A stretch of 64,000 bases of DNA, taken from assembly GCA_003402735.1 (NCBI GenBank), contig QQNE01000004.1, positions 1 to 64,000 on the forward strand, given 5' to 3'. This DNA is from Verrucomicrobiota bacterium. Its GTDB lineage: Bacteria > Verrucomicrobiota > Verrucomicrobiia > Verrucomicrobiales > DEV007. A program made the position numbers and the translations under genes. The notes under the pieces are model-generated. The model was not told where the DNA came from. It searched no databases and saw only the letters and a list, made by a program, of their open reading frames with translations. Shown here in pieces: positions 46,540 to 56,688 of this stretch. How positions within the stretch are numbered: the first letter of the stretch is position 1; every line of letters starts with the position of its first letter.

Positions 46540-46881
46540 GTCAGGGATTATGGGGTGGGCTGTTGGGGTGGCAACCGATGAATGGGAGGAAGTCGTTCCC
46601 CGATGATGATCCGGGCCGTGTTCGTCGGGCGTGCGGGCGCGGTGAAGTCCTCCGCAGCGGGAAACGTGACCGATTTGAGTTCCTCTGCTGTGGGTCCGAA
46701 CCCGGGCACCGATCTACGGCGAGCCCGGATTCATCGGTGAGGGCGCAGCTGTGCGATCGGCTTTTGCCGAGTTTTTTTGACCCTGCAAACCCCAACGGAC
46801 CGGCGAGCAACGTCGGAGTCGGTCAAAAGAGCCGGAGGGGATCGTCGGCCTCGGTGGGCCGGACCACCAGGGATGGTGGAA

Positions 46882-46904
46882 ACTCAGATTTGGAGACTCT
46901 GAGT
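46882..46904 (-). terminator. Hairpin ACTCAGA-tttggagac-TCTGAGT just downstream of the 46915-47442 gene (possible weak terminator)
   Basis: Perfect 7-bp stem; poor U-tract. Confidence 0.3.
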
Positions 46905-46914
46905 CGAAAGGGCC

Positions 46915-47442
46915 TCACTGGGCCTCGAACGAGTCGACAATGGCCTGGGCACCTGCCTTGCCTTTGGCGTCACCGAGGGGGATGATGCTCCAGAACTCGG
47001 TCATCGAACCGTTTTCCATCATGATGAAGGCGATCGTGAACGTCACGACTTCGCTGTTCTCCTTTTCGACCCCTTTGCCAACGAGGGAGATGAAGGGCAT
47101 GCCATCGCGCTCGCCTTCGGTGGGTTCGTCGAACTCGATGTCCTCGTAGTTTTCGGCGAGCCATTCTTCGCCGTCAGTCATCGCCTCTTCGACTGCGGCC
47201 TCCGCTTCCTCGCCGGAATTCACTTCGAAAGAGCGGAACCAAAGCTCGACATTGGTCGGTCCGGTCACGAGGAAATAATCCTCCTCGTCCTCGGCCGGGG
47301 TGAGTTCCCAGTTATCGGGCACGGTGATCGTGAAGGTCGCGGAATCTGCCGTCGGGTAGGCGATCGTGGTCTCGGCGGACGCGCGTGAACCGATGGCCAG
47401 CAAGCTGGCGATGACGAGAGGGAGAAGAGCGAACGGTTTCAT
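46915..47442 (-). CDS. Hypothetical secreted acidic protein
   Basis: MKPFALLPLVIASLLAIGSRASAETTIAYPTADSATFTITVPDNWELTPAEDEEDY; signal peptide, 176 aa. Confidence 0.65.
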   Translation of the reverse strand: MKPFALLPLVIASLLAIGSRASAETTIAYPTADSATFTITVPDNWELTPAEDEEDYFLVTGPTNVELWFRSFEVNSGEEAEAAVEEAMTDGEEWLAENYEDIEFDEPTEGERDGMPFISLVGKGVEKENSEVVTFTIAFIMMENGSMTEFWSIIPLGDAKGKAGAQAIVDSFEAQ

Positions 47443-47707
47443 GGTTTGGAGCTTGCCGGGAGAGAGTTGTAGCGATGGTCGGAAAGGCGGTTTGAATAGG
47501 CCGGACAGCTTCCGATGGCAAGCACAAAGTGGGCCAGCGGACGCGACGGTGGACGGCGCGAGGCGTTCGGCGGCCAACAATCATCCCGCTTGAATGTCGC
47601 TCCGGGGCTGGCTGCGGCCGAGGGATGCATCCTGGGGGCACCGAGAAATCTGGACTTTCCGGTCGCGAAGATGGTTTTGCTAGGTAAATATCCGGCATTT
47701 CCTAACA

Positions 47708-49216
47708 ATGTCATCGAGGGCGTTTACCAGATTCCGGGCGTGGTCGCGGGGGGTGGGGGCTGCTGCCTGGATGACTTTGGCGGCTGGTTGTGTCAGTGTT
47801 CCGGAGGGGGAGAAGTCGCTGACCGATCTGCCAATTCCGCGAGGGTGGGCGGAGCATGCGGCAGCGAAGCCGGTGGCGGATTCGGATTGGGTGGTTTCGT
47901 TTGGTGACGCTTCCCTGACGGAATTGGTGGTGTTGGCGTTGCGAGAGAATCGCGACCTGGGGAAACTGGCGGCGCGGATTCAGACCGCGGAGGCGGAGGC
48001 GGTGATCGCGGGGGCGGCGGGGCGCCCTGAATTGGATGGGGGGTTGCGGTCGAGTCGGAGTCAGAGCAATTTCATCGGCTTGCCGGGGACGAACTTTTTT
48101 GGGCAAGTCACGGGGCAGCCTGGGGCGGTTTTGTCCTCGTTGTTCAATCAGTTTGAATTGACATTGAACCTGCGGTGGGAGTTGGACATTTGGGGGCGGG
48201 TGCGGGCCGGGCAGGCGGCGAGTTTGGAGCGGCTTCAGGCGAGTCGTTGTGATTACGAAGCGGCGCGCCTTTCCCTGGCGGGGCAGACGGCACGGACGTG
48301 GTTTCAGTTGGCGGCGGCGGCGGAGCAAGCCCGCCTGGCGGAGGAGGCGTTGCGGATCTTCCTTGAGACCGAGCGGGTGGTGGAGGACGAGTTTCAGGAG
48401 GGCATTCGGCGGCCGGGTCGGGATGCGGGTTCGGAACTGAGTTTGGCTCGGGTGGATGTGGCCAACGCGCGGGCGGCGTTGGCGGTCCGGGACGCGGACT
48501 TGCCGAGATTGCGGCGGAGGCTGGAGGTTTTGTTGGGGCGGTATCCGCAGGGGGCGGAGGCCGGGGCGGAGGGTTTGCCGGCGTTGCCCGGGCTTCCGGC
48601 GGCGGGGCTTCCGGCGGAGTTGTTGGAGCGGCGGCCGGATTTGATGGCGGCGGAGCAGCGTTTGGCGGCGGCGGACCACCGGGTGATGGAGGCGAAGCGG
48701 AGTTTGTTGCCGGCGATTTCGTTGACGAGTGCCTACGGGACTTCGAGTCCGGAGCTTTCCGGGGTTCTCAATGGGGACCTGGTGATTTGGAACTTGGCGA
48801 GCAATCTGGCGCAACCGGTGTTGGCTGGGGGGCAGCTGCGGCAGAACGTGAAGGCCCGCCAGGCAGACGTGGATTTTGCCTTGGCGGAATACGAGCAGAC
48901 GGTTCTCAACGCCTTTCAAGAGGTTGAGGACGCCCTGTCTCACGAGAAATTTCTGGGTGGGCAACAGGGGGCCACGGCGGAGGCGGTGCGGATGGCGGAG
49001 GAGGCGATGAGGCGGACGCGAAGTGCCTATGCGGATGGTTTGGGGGATGTGCTTTCGGTTCTGAACGCGCAGCAGCGGTTGATCAACGCGAAGTCCGCCC
49101 TGATTGAGGTGAGGAGGCAACGATTGGAGAATCGGGTGGATCTGCACCTGGCCCTGGGAGGGGGATTTGGGGAGGGGAAACCAGAAAGTCACTTGCGATC
49201 CGCTGGCAAGATGTGA
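47708..49216 (+). CDS. RND efflux outer-membrane lipoprotein (TolC/NodT family)
   Basis: Lipobox TLAAGCVSVP; FGDASLTELVVLALRENRDL; LRWELDIWGRVRAGQAAS; ERRPDLMAAEQRLAAADHRVMEAKRSLLPAISLT. Confidence 0.9.
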   Translation: MSSRAFTRFRAWSRGVGAAAWMTLAAGCVSVPEGEKSLTDLPIPRGWAEHAAAKPVADSDWVVSFGDASLTELVVLALRENRDLGKLAARIQTAEAEAVIAGAAGRPELDGGLRSSRSQSNFIGLPGTNFFGQVTGQPGAVLSSLFNQFELTLNLRWELDIWGRVRAGQAASLERLQASRCDYEAARLSLAGQTARTWFQLAAAAEQARLAEEALRIFLETERVVEDEFQEGIRRPGRDAGSELSLARVDVANARAALAVRDADLPRLRRRLEVLLGRYPQGAEAGAEGLPALPGLPAAGLPAELLERRPDLMAAEQRLAAADHRVMEAKRSLLPAISLTSAYGTSSPELSGVLNGDLVIWNLASNLAQPVLAGGQLRQNVKARQADVDFALAEYEQTVLNAFQEVEDALSHEKFLGGQQGATAEAVRMAEEAMRRTRSAYADGLGDVLSVLNAQQRLINAKSALIEVRRQRLENRVDLHLALGGGFGEGKPESHLRSAGKM

Positions 49217-49260
49217 TGTAATCTTTTGAACATTTTGCTCAGTTTCCTCACCTACCCACG

Positions 49261-51396
49261 ATGATTCGCGATCCCCTGGCAGCGCTCGACAAGTATTTCG
49301 GGTTCCGGGAGTTCCGGGAGGGGCAGGAGCCGGTGGTTTCGGCGCTTTTGTCGGGTCGTGACGCCTTGGTGGTGATGCCGACGGGCGGAGGGAAATCCCT
49401 GTGCTATCAGTTGCCGGCGCTGGTGATGGAGGGGGTGACGCTGGTGGTGAGTCCGCTCATCGCGCTGATGAAGGATCAGGTGGACGCGCTTCAAGCGAAG
49501 GGAATCGCGGCGGCCGTGATCAACAGCACGCAGACGCTGGAAGAGCAGCGGGAGCGGTTGCGGCAGCTGCGGTCCGGGGAGCTCAAGTTGGTTTACGTGG
49601 CGCCGGAACGGTTTCGGGCGGAGGGGTTTCGGGCGGCTCTGCGGGACGTCGAGATCTCCCTGTTCGCGGTGGATGAGGCGCATTGTTTGTCGCAGTGGGG
49701 ACATGACTTCCGGCCGGACTACCTGCGCCTGGAGCAGACGTTGGAAGAGTTGGGACATCCGCAGACGGCGGCGTTCACGGCGACGGCGACGCCGCACGTT
49801 CGTTCGGACATCCTGAAGACGTTGAAGTTGAGGGATCCATTTGTCTCCGTGACCGGATTTGAGCGTCCCAACCTGAGTTTGCGGGTGCGGCAGGTGGAGT
49901 CGCAGAAGGAGAAGTATGAGCGGTTGATCCGCGTGGTGGGGGAGTGGAAGACGGGGATCGTTTATTGCGCGACCCGGAAGCGGGTGGAGGAGGTGGCGGA
50001 ACGGTTGAATGAGACGGGGGTATCGGTAACGGCCTACCATGGGGGGATGGATGACCGGGCGCGGGAAGTGGCGCAGAACGAGTTTTTGAGTCGGGCCTCC
50101 GATGTGGTGGTGGCGACCAACGCCTTTGGGATGGGCATCGATCGTTCCGATGTCCGTTTTGTGGTGCATTTCGAGGTGCCGGGGAGCATCGAGGCCTATT
50201 ACCAGGAGGCCGGGCGAGCGGGTCGGGACCGGGAACCGGCGGTTTGTGAATTGCTCTTCAATTTCGCGGACACCTCGACCCAAGAGTTTTTCATTGAGGG
50301 AAACAATCCGGGCCCGGTGTTGATCCGGAATGTCTACAGCGCGTTGTTGAGTCACGCGGACGACAACCACGTGGTGCTTTCATCGATCCAGGATTTGGCG
50401 GATTGGGCAGGGGCACGCAACAGCATGGCGGTGGGCAGCGCGATTGCGACCCTGACCCGGGCGCGCTACCTGGAGCGGTTCGACGTGCCGGGGCAACGCA
50501 TCCGTGGGACGAAACTGTTGCGGCCGGAGGTGAGCGCGTTTGAGATTGACCTGGACGAGGCGGCGTTGCAGGCGAAGGAGAAGGCGGACCGGAACAAGTT
50601 GGAGTCGATCATTCGGTTCTGTTATGACGATCGCTGTCGGCAGCAATGGATCCTGCGGTATTTCGGGGAGCCGGCCCCGGACGTTTGCGGGAATTGCGAC
50701 ATGTGTCTGGCGGAGTCGGCGAGCTCGGAACGGGCGCCAACGGATGAGGAGGCGATGGTGGTGCGCAAGGCGTTGTCAGGAGTGGCGCGGATGTCCCGGA
50801 GGACGGCTTATGGATGGGAGGGACGATTTGGCAAGGGGAAGATCATCCAGATGCTGATCGGGAGCCGGTCATCTGAGATCCTGGAGAAAGGGTTGCATGA
50901 ACTCTCCACCCACGGGATTCTGAAGGAGGCGGGCCAAGCCTATCTCTACGCCTTGTTCAAGGAGATGGAGCAGGCGGGATTGATTCGCACGGAACCGGGG
51001 GAGTATCGGCTGGTGACATTGACGAACCTTGGTGTGGAGGCGATGCGGGGGGCGGTCGACTATCGGTTGGCTTGGCCTTCCGTCGCGGTGAGAGAGAAAA
51101 CCAGGGGAACGAATGGCAAGGGAGAGGCGCCGAAGGTCTCTGATCTGAAGGACCTGGGATTTGATCCGGTTTTGTTTGAGAAACTGAAGGTCAAGCGTGC
51201 GGAGATCGCGGCGGCTGAGGGTGGCAAACCAGCCTACACGGTCTTTGGCAACCAGACCCTGGAGCTGTTGACGCGTCTGCAACCGACCACGATGGAGGCG
51301 GGGTTGGCGGTTCGCGGGGTTGGTGCAGCCAAGGCGGAACGCTACCTGGCCCATTTTCTTGAGGTGATTTTGGCGCATCGCAAGAGCGCCACCTGA
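49261..51396 (+). CDS. recQ: ATP-dependent DNA helicase RecQ
   Basis: FREGQEPVVSALLSGRDALVVMPTGGGKSLCYQLPAL; DEAHCLSQWGHDFRPDY; GRAGRDREPA; zinc CGNCDMC; C-terminal HRDC-like region. Confidence 0.95.
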   Translation: MIRDPLAALDKYFGFREFREGQEPVVSALLSGRDALVVMPTGGGKSLCYQLPALVMEGVTLVVSPLIALMKDQVDALQAKGIAAAVINSTQTLEEQRERLRQLRSGELKLVYVAPERFRAEGFRAALRDVEISLFAVDEAHCLSQWGHDFRPDYLRLEQTLEELGHPQTAAFTATATPHVRSDILKTLKLRDPFVSVTGFERPNLSLRVRQVESQKEKYERLIRVVGEWKTGIVYCATRKRVEEVAERLNETGVSVTAYHGGMDDRAREVAQNEFLSRASDVVVATNAFGMGIDRSDVRFVVHFEVPGSIEAYYQEAGRAGRDREPAVCELLFNFADTSTQEFFIEGNNPGPVLIRNVYSALLSHADDNHVVLSSIQDLADWAGARNSMAVGSAIATLTRARYLERFDVPGQRIRGTKLLRPEVSAFEIDLDEAALQAKEKADRNKLESIIRFCYDDRCRQQWILRYFGEPAPDVCGNCDMCLAESASSERAPTDEEAMVVRKALSGVARMSRRTAYGWEGRFGKGKIIQMLIGSRSSEILEKGLHELSTHGILKEAGQAYLYALFKEMEQAGLIRTEPGEYRLVTLTNLGVEAMRGAVDYRLAWPSVAVREKTRGTNGKGEAPKVSDLKDLGFDPVLFEKLKVKRAEIAAAEGGKPAYTVFGNQTLELLTRLQPTTMEAGLAVRGVGAAKAERYLAHFLEVILAHRKSAT

Positions 51397-51412
51397 GCCG
51401 CGGCCGGTCCGC

Positions 51413-51619
51413 TCACTGGTCCTGGGGAAAGGCGCGGAATTGGCGGGTCAGGGGATCGTAGGCATACCCGATCGATTGCAGTTTGCTCCGAAGTGCGGTT
51501 TCGTCCAGGTCATGGGTGGCGATCAAGTCATCGAGATCCGCCGCGTCGTTGCGCAGGGCGGTGTTGATCAGTCCGAGGGCGAGGTGCGGGTCCATGGACT
51601 CGATGTGGGTCAGTCGCAT
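51413..51619 (-). CDS. DUF4250 family small protein
   Basis: 68 aa; ESMDPHLALGLINTALRNDAADLDDLIATHDLDETALRSKLQSIGYAYDPLTRQF resembles DUF4250. Confidence 0.6.
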   Translation of the reverse strand: MRLTHIESMDPHLALGLINTALRNDAADLDDLIATHDLDETALRSKLQSIGYAYDPLTRQFRAFPQDQ

Positions 51620-51698
51620 ACTTCAATTCGATGCATCTCCGGTTGAGCTTCGCGTGGCGTTGCGCTAGCATCGCGGAGTTGAGGGAGAGATCCGCGAC

Positions 51699-51778
51699 GC
51701 CGGGGTGGCGAAATTGGTAGACGCGCTTGACTTAGGATCAAGTGGGAAACCGTGCAGGTTCGAGTCCTGTCCCCGGTA
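51699..51778 (+). tRNA. tRNA-Leu (anticodon TAG)
   Basis: Acceptor GCCGGGG/CCCCGGT, anticodon stem CTTGA-CTTAGGA-TCAAG with TAG, T-arm GCAGG-TTCGAGT-CCTGT; 3' CCA not encoded. Confidence 0.92.
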
Positions 51779-51804
51779 GCGGGAAGACAGTCATTGGATG
51801 GACG

Positions 51805-52356
51805 ATGTCTGGCAGCAATCGGTTTCAATTTGAGCTTCGTCCTGCCGGGGCGGCGGATTTGGTGTCGATCAACGCCATCTACAATCATTACGTCCTGCAC
51901 TGCACGTGCACCTATCAGACGCAACCCTCCACGGCGTCGCAACGGGAAGAGTGGTTTGGGCAGCACGGTCCCGAGTATCCGGTGATGGTGGCGGAACAGG
52001 GAGGGGAGGTGATCGGCTGGGCGTCGTTGAGTCGGTTTCATCCGCGCGAGGCCTACCGGCGGACGGTGGAGGACTCGGTCTACGTGCGCCACGATGTTCA
52101 GAGGTTGGGGGTTGGGCATGCGTTGTTGGCGGACCTTCTGCGCCAGGCCGAGGCGTTGGGATATCACACGGTCCTGGGCGGCATCAGTGCGGATCGGGAA
52201 GCCAGTCTGGCCCTGCACGCCAAGCTCGGTTTCGAGAAGGTGGCGCATCTCCGGGAGGTTGGCTTCAAGTTTGGTCGATGGCTCGACGTGGTGTGGATGC
52301 AGCGGATGCTTCGGCCGGGCTCCGGCGGATTGGAGGGGGCGGGATCTGGAAGCTGA
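51805..52356 (+). CDS. GNAT acetyltransferase (phosphinothricin acetyltransferase-like)
   Basis: IYNHYVLHCTCTYQTQP, GWASLSRFHPREAYRRTVEDSVYVRHDVQRLGVGHALLADLL. Confidence 0.88.
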   Translation: MSGSNRFQFELRPAGAADLVSINAIYNHYVLHCTCTYQTQPSTASQREEWFGQHGPEYPVMVAEQGGEVIGWASLSRFHPREAYRRTVEDSVYVRHDVQRLGVGHALLADLLRQAEALGYHTVLGGISADREASLALHAKLGFEKVAHLREVGFKFGRWLDVVWMQRMLRPGSGGLEGAGSGS

Positions 52357-52401
52357 AATCTCCGATTTCAAATCGGGGGGGGTGCTGCTAGGGTGACGGT
52401 C

Positions 52402-53802
52402 ATGAACCGAGGGGTTGTTTCCGCAGGAATTTTGTTGTTCTGGGCCGGGGTTGCGGTGGCGGAGCCGGGGAAAGTGACCGTTCACCGGGCGCCGAAAGCC
52501 TTGGCCAAGACCGCGGTGAGTTCAAACTGGCCGCGCTTTCTGGGGCCGAAGGATGACGCCACCTCTCCGGAGACCGGGCTTTTGTCCTCTTTTGGACCCG
52601 AAGGTCCGCCGCTGGTTTGGGAGATGGAGAAGGGCGACAGTTACACCTGCCCGGTCGTCGAGGGGGAGCGCTTGGTGCATTTCGACAACGTGGACGACGT
52701 CGACCGTGTGGAGTGTCGGCACGCGGAGACGGGGGAATTGAAGTGGCAGTTTTCCTATCCGTGCAAATACCGAGATCGGTATGGGTATGGAACGGGACCG
52801 AGGGCCAGTCCGGTCATTGCCGATGGAAAAGTCTTCACCCTTTCAGCGAACAGCCTGTTGCATTGTCTGGACTTGGCCAGTGGCAAACAGGTTTGGATGC
52901 GCGACCTGGGGAAAGATTATGAGCCGGGCCCCTTTTTCTTCGGGCACGGTCCGACGCCGTTGATGTTTGAGGGGAAGGTGATTGTGCCGTTGGGTGGGCC
53001 GAAGGGCGTGGCGGTGGGGGCGTTTGAGGCCGCTTCCGGGGCGACGGTTTGGGAGACCAAACATCCGTGGCCGGCAAGCTACGCTTCGCCGTTGGTGAGC
53101 AACCTGAATGGGAGACCGAGTCTGTTGGTGTTTGCCGGGGGCGACAGCGATCCGCCGACGGGTGGATTGTTGCGGATTGATCCGAAAACGGGCGTGCTGG
53201 AAGACGCGTTTCCCTGGCGCTCGACGAAATACGAGTCGGTGAACGCTTCGAGTCCGTTGGCATTGTCAGGGAACCGGGTCATGCTTTCGGAGACGTACAC
53301 GGAGGGGGGAGTGCTTTTGGAATATGGGGATGATGGCAAGGCGAAGCCGCTGTGGAAAGCGCCGGAGTTGAAGCTGCACTTCATGACCCCGTTGTTGGTG
53401 GACGGGCACCTCTACGGATTCACCGGCCGCAATGAGCCGGATGCGGGGCTGGACTGTTGGGATGTCGCCACCGGGGAGCGCAAGTGGCGCGAGGAATTCT
53501 TCTGGCGGAAGGAGCTGGGTGGGAGAACCTACGGATGGGGGTTTTTTCGGGGATCGCTGTTGCGGGTGGAAGGACGTTTTCTGGCGCTGGGGGAGATGGG
53601 AACGCTGGCCTTCCTCGATCTGAGTCCGACCGGCGGGAAGATCGTTTGCCAGGCGGATTTGTTTGCAGCGACCCAGAGCTGGACGTTGCCCGCCCTGAGC
53701 CGGGGGTTGCTTTACGTGGTCCAGAACCAGAAAGATTTGGTGAATGGAACGCCGCCGCGGTTGTTGTGTTATGATTTCCGGGCCGGAGGCGGCGGGCAGT
53801 GA
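52402..53802 (+). CDS. Secreted PQQ-like beta-propeller repeat protein
   Basis: NWPRFLGPKDDATSPETGLL, GPRASPVIADGKVFTLSANSLLHCLDLASGKQVWMRDLGKDY. Confidence 0.88.
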   Translation: MNRGVVSAGILLFWAGVAVAEPGKVTVHRAPKALAKTAVSSNWPRFLGPKDDATSPETGLLSSFGPEGPPLVWEMEKGDSYTCPVVEGERLVHFDNVDDVDRVECRHAETGELKWQFSYPCKYRDRYGYGTGPRASPVIADGKVFTLSANSLLHCLDLASGKQVWMRDLGKDYEPGPFFFGHGPTPLMFEGKVIVPLGGPKGVAVGAFEAASGATVWETKHPWPASYASPLVSNLNGRPSLLVFAGGDSDPPTGGLLRIDPKTGVLEDAFPWRSTKYESVNASSPLALSGNRVMLSETYTEGGVLLEYGDDGKAKPLWKAPELKLHFMTPLLVDGHLYGFTGRNEPDAGLDCWDVATGERKWREEFFWRKELGGRTYGWGFFRGSLLRVEGRFLALGEMGTLAFLDLSPTGGKIVCQADLFAATQSWTLPALSRGLLYVVQNQKDLVNGTPPRLLCYDFRAGGGGQ

Positions 53803-53865
53803 TCCCGAACTCCCAAAAAGGTTTTGTCTTCCGCGGCTCCGTCGGTTAAGGGAAGGTTTCGTGCG

Positions 53866-54966
53866 ATGGAAAGCCAGCGTTTGGGGCAGTTGTTGATGAC
53901 GGGAGTTCCCGGACCGGAACTTGATCCAGAGACGGCATCGCGGTTTCGCAAATTGCAACCTGGTGCGTTCATTCTTTTCGGGCGCAACATCAAATCGCCC
54001 GGGCAGCTGAGGAAGTTGATCGATGATTTGCGCGATCTGAGCCAGATTGAGCCGATCATCACGATTGATCAGGAGGGGGGGCGGGTCTCGCGGTTGAGGC
54101 TGATTGGGGAGGAGCCGCCCAACGCCCAGCAGCTCCGGGAGAAAGGAGATCTGTCGCTGATCCGCAAACATGGTCAGCTCACCGGGCAACTGCTGCGACT
54201 TTTCGGGTTCAATCTGGATCTCTGTCCGGTGTTGGACATCTCCTGCAACGGGGACACGGACAATTCGTTGCGGGGCCGCACCTATGGGACGACGGCGGAC
54301 GAGGTGATCGGCAACGTCACGGTTTTCAACACGGCCCTGCGACGGGAGGGCATTCTGACCTGTGGCAAACACTTCCCCGGGTATGCGTCCGCGCGGGTCG
54401 ATCCCCATCATGCGTTGCCGGTGATCGAGAAGACGCTGGCGGAGATGGAGGCGCACGACCTGCTGCCCTACCGTTCGATGCTGCCGGATTTGGACAGCAT
54501 CATGGTGGGGCACGCCTATTACCCGTGCTTTGACGATCACCGTTGGCCGGGGTCGCTTTCGCCGAATGTGATCCTCCGTTTTTTGCGGCATCAACTCGGG
54601 TATGAGGGGCTCGTCATGACCGATGATCTCGACATGGGTGCGATCCTGAACGAAGTGACTTTTGCCGACACCATTCGCTACGCGATTGAAGCCGGGAACG
54701 ACATGGCCATGATTTGTCACCGGGTGGACATGGTGGAGGAGGCGCACGGAATCCTGGCCACGATGCCTCACCCACTGTTGGACGATGCGCTGCTGCACGT
54801 GGAGGCGCTGAAGTCCAAGATGGCTCCGCCGAAGGCGTGGTCGATGGAAAGTTTTGAGGCGATCAACCGGGAGATCTGGAATTTGCGCGTGGCGACCCTG
54901 GGGGAAGAGCGGGCCGCCATTCGCAGCGTTGAAGATGGAGCCCGGTCTCCCGTTGAACTCTACTGA
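53866..54966 (+). CDS. Glycoside hydrolase family 3 (beta-N-acetylhexosaminidase-like)
   Basis: AFILFGRNIKSPGQL, ITIDQEGGRVSRL, CGKHFPGYASARVDPHHALP, LVMTDDLDMGAI. Confidence 0.92.
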   Translation: MESQRLGQLLMTGVPGPELDPETASRFRKLQPGAFILFGRNIKSPGQLRKLIDDLRDLSQIEPIITIDQEGGRVSRLRLIGEEPPNAQQLREKGDLSLIRKHGQLTGQLLRLFGFNLDLCPVLDISCNGDTDNSLRGRTYGTTADEVIGNVTVFNTALRREGILTCGKHFPGYASARVDPHHALPVIEKTLAEMEAHDLLPYRSMLPDLDSIMVGHAYYPCFDDHRWPGSLSPNVILRFLRHQLGYEGLVMTDDLDMGAILNEVTFADTIRYAIEAGNDMAMICHRVDMVEEAHGILATMPHPLLDDALLHVEALKSKMAPPKAWSMESFEAINREIWNLRVATLGEERAAIRSVEDGARSPVELY

Positions 54967-54969
54967 ATC

Positions 54970-55674
54970 ATGCTGCCTGACTTGGAAACCCTGCTGATTG
55001 TTCAAGATCGAGACCTTCGGATTCTCGCGTTGCGCAAGGACATCGCCAACATGCCGCGGATGATCGATCTGGCCAAGACCCGGCTGCACGGGGATCAGAC
55101 GGCGGTGGCCAAGGCCAAGGAGGCGCTGCAAGCCAACGAAGTGCTCGTGAAGCGGTTGGAGCTGGATATCCAAACCCGTCGCAACACGTTGCAACGGCTG
55201 CGCACCCAGCAGTTTGAGACCAAGAAAAACGAGGAATACCAAGCGTTGGGAAATGAGGTGGAGCGTTACCTCGGGGACATCGGGCGGCTCGAGGATGAGG
55301 AATTGGGATTGATGGAGAAGTCCGAGCAATTGCGCGCTGCTCTGACGGCGGCGGAATCGGCCTTGCGCCGCACCCAGGAACTGGTCGATGCCGAGTTGCG
55401 GCAGTTGGAGGAACGCCGTCGCAACGACGAGGGGCAGATCACGGAGTTGATCGGGGAACGGAACGCGTTCACAGCAAAGGTCGAGGCCCAGCTCCTGGCC
55501 ATTTATGATCGGTTGTTCAAGGCCAAGCAGGGGGCGGCGCTGGTGGCCCTTTTGGCCGGACAGTGCAAGGGCTGTCACATGAAGGTCACCACCTCGACCG
55601 TGCTCAAGGCCAAGGCGGAGCAGGAGGTCACTCACTGCGAAAATTGCGGCCGCATTCTCTATTTTGATGAGTGA
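54970..55674 (+). CDS. C4-type zinc-ribbon protein with coiled coil (DUF164-like)
   Basis: Coiled-coil region with TQQFETKKNEEYQALGNEVE; C-terminal CKGCHMKV...THCENCGRILYFDE. Confidence 0.9.
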   Translation: MLPDLETLLIVQDRDLRILALRKDIANMPRMIDLAKTRLHGDQTAVAKAKEALQANEVLVKRLELDIQTRRNTLQRLRTQQFETKKNEEYQALGNEVERYLGDIGRLEDEELGLMEKSEQLRAALTAAESALRRTQELVDAELRQLEERRRNDEGQITELIGERNAFTAKVEAQLLAIYDRLFKAKQGAALVALLAGQCKGCHMKVTTSTVLKAKAEQEVTHCENCGRILYFDE

Positions 55675-55703
55675 AGCGGGAGAGCCCCGGGCCTGGGAAA
55701 GCG

Positions 55704-55737
55704 AAAGGCCGTCCCCCGGAGAGGACGGCCTTGGTTT
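55704..55737. terminator. Bidirectional rho-independent-like terminator between convergent genes
   Basis: AAGGCCGTCC - cccggaga - GGACGGCCTT, then ggttt; 30 bp after stop 55674. Confidence 0.7.
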
Positions 55738-55775
55738 GGGAATTTGATTGTTCGAGACTGCCTTGAGACGGTCTC

Positions 55776-56516
55776 TCAGAACGCGACGGAAACGCTGGCC
55801 CCGCCGTGGAGGCGATTTGCATCGTCGATCGTCTCCAGTGCATTGAGGGCGAAATTGCCGCCAATGTAGGTGTTCAGGGTGGCCGATTCCGTCATGTGCC
55901 AGCCGAGACCGAGCCGGACGTAGGCGTGGTTCCAGCCATCTGCGCCCAGGTAGGGGGTGCGGAAGCTGTAATCTTGGGTGAAGCTGATTCCGCTGCCGAG
56001 ATTGAGGTCCAGGCAATCCGTCAGGGCGAGGGTGCGGAGGGCGCGGGTTTCAAAATACCAGCCACCGACGTCTCCCATGTCAAAGGCCGTGAAGCCGCCC
56101 AGTTCGAAGATTTTGAGGTCCTTGCTCAGACCCAGGGAGAGTTCCCCGGTGTTTCCACCCGGCTCCGGAAACTGATACCAAGTCCCGCCGAACGAGGCGT
56201 CGAGGCCGAGCACCGAGAAGTTGAGGAACGCGTAGGTGTCGAGTTCGTCAAAGTTGTCGGGGTTGTTGGTGGAATTGATATACCAAGTGCCGACATCGAG
56301 ACTGAGTTTTTCGTTGAGGGGCAAATTGAGCCCGATGCTGGCCCAAGGGGAATCCTCACCGAGGTTGACACCGCGGAAGATGTAGTTGGTCTCGTATCCA
56401 ACGGAGAGTTCCCCGGTGAAAGGGACCGTGCAAGCTGGATCTTCGATGGCGGGACCGGCAACTGCCGAGGCAGCCACCAGGGCAGCGAGAGATGCGATGA
56501 GACGAGTCTTGATCAT
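55776..56516 (-). CDS. Outer-membrane beta-barrel protein (TorF-like putative porin)
   Basis: Signal peptide MIKTRLIASLAALVAASAVAGP; GELSVGYETNYIFRGVNLGEDSPWASIGLNLPL; terminal ASVSVAF. Confidence 0.7.
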   Translation of the reverse strand: MIKTRLIASLAALVAASAVAGPAIEDPACTVPFTGELSVGYETNYIFRGVNLGEDSPWASIGLNLPLNEKLSLDVGTWYINSTNNPDNFDELDTYAFLNFSVLGLDASFGGTWYQFPEPGGNTGELSLGLSKDLKIFELGGFTAFDMGDVGGWYFETRALRTLALTDCLDLNLGSGISFTQDYSFRTPYLGADGWNHAYVRLGLGWHMTESATLNTYIGGNFALNALETIDDANRLHGGASVSVAF

Positions 56517-56688
56517 GTTGGGTTCTTCAGAGTTTGGTTGACGAGCCGATAAGGGCTTGGGTTCCAATTATTGAAGATATAAATATATAATGCAAATATT
56601 TATTGTTAATTTTTCTTAACTAATTAAGCCGATAGATCTCCTGGTGCTGGTTTTTTCCCGAAATCGACGCACGCTGGTGCGGCTCAGG

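Noticed and set aside
46540-46914. Small ORFs in the gap upstream of the methyltransferase
   Set aside because: No recognisable domain or codon-usage support; left as intergenic.
51742-51804. Upstream start for the GNAT acetyltransferase
   Set aside because: Would overlap tRNA-Leu; the ATG at 51805 gives a normal GNAT N-terminus.
53266-56016. 916-aa minus-strand ORF spanning several plus-strand genes
   Set aside because: Lies antisense to a PQQ-like protein, NagZ-like GH3 and a zinc-ribbon gene, all with clear family motifs. Its sequence is low-complexity R/P/Q-rich, as expected for a GC-rich shadow frame.
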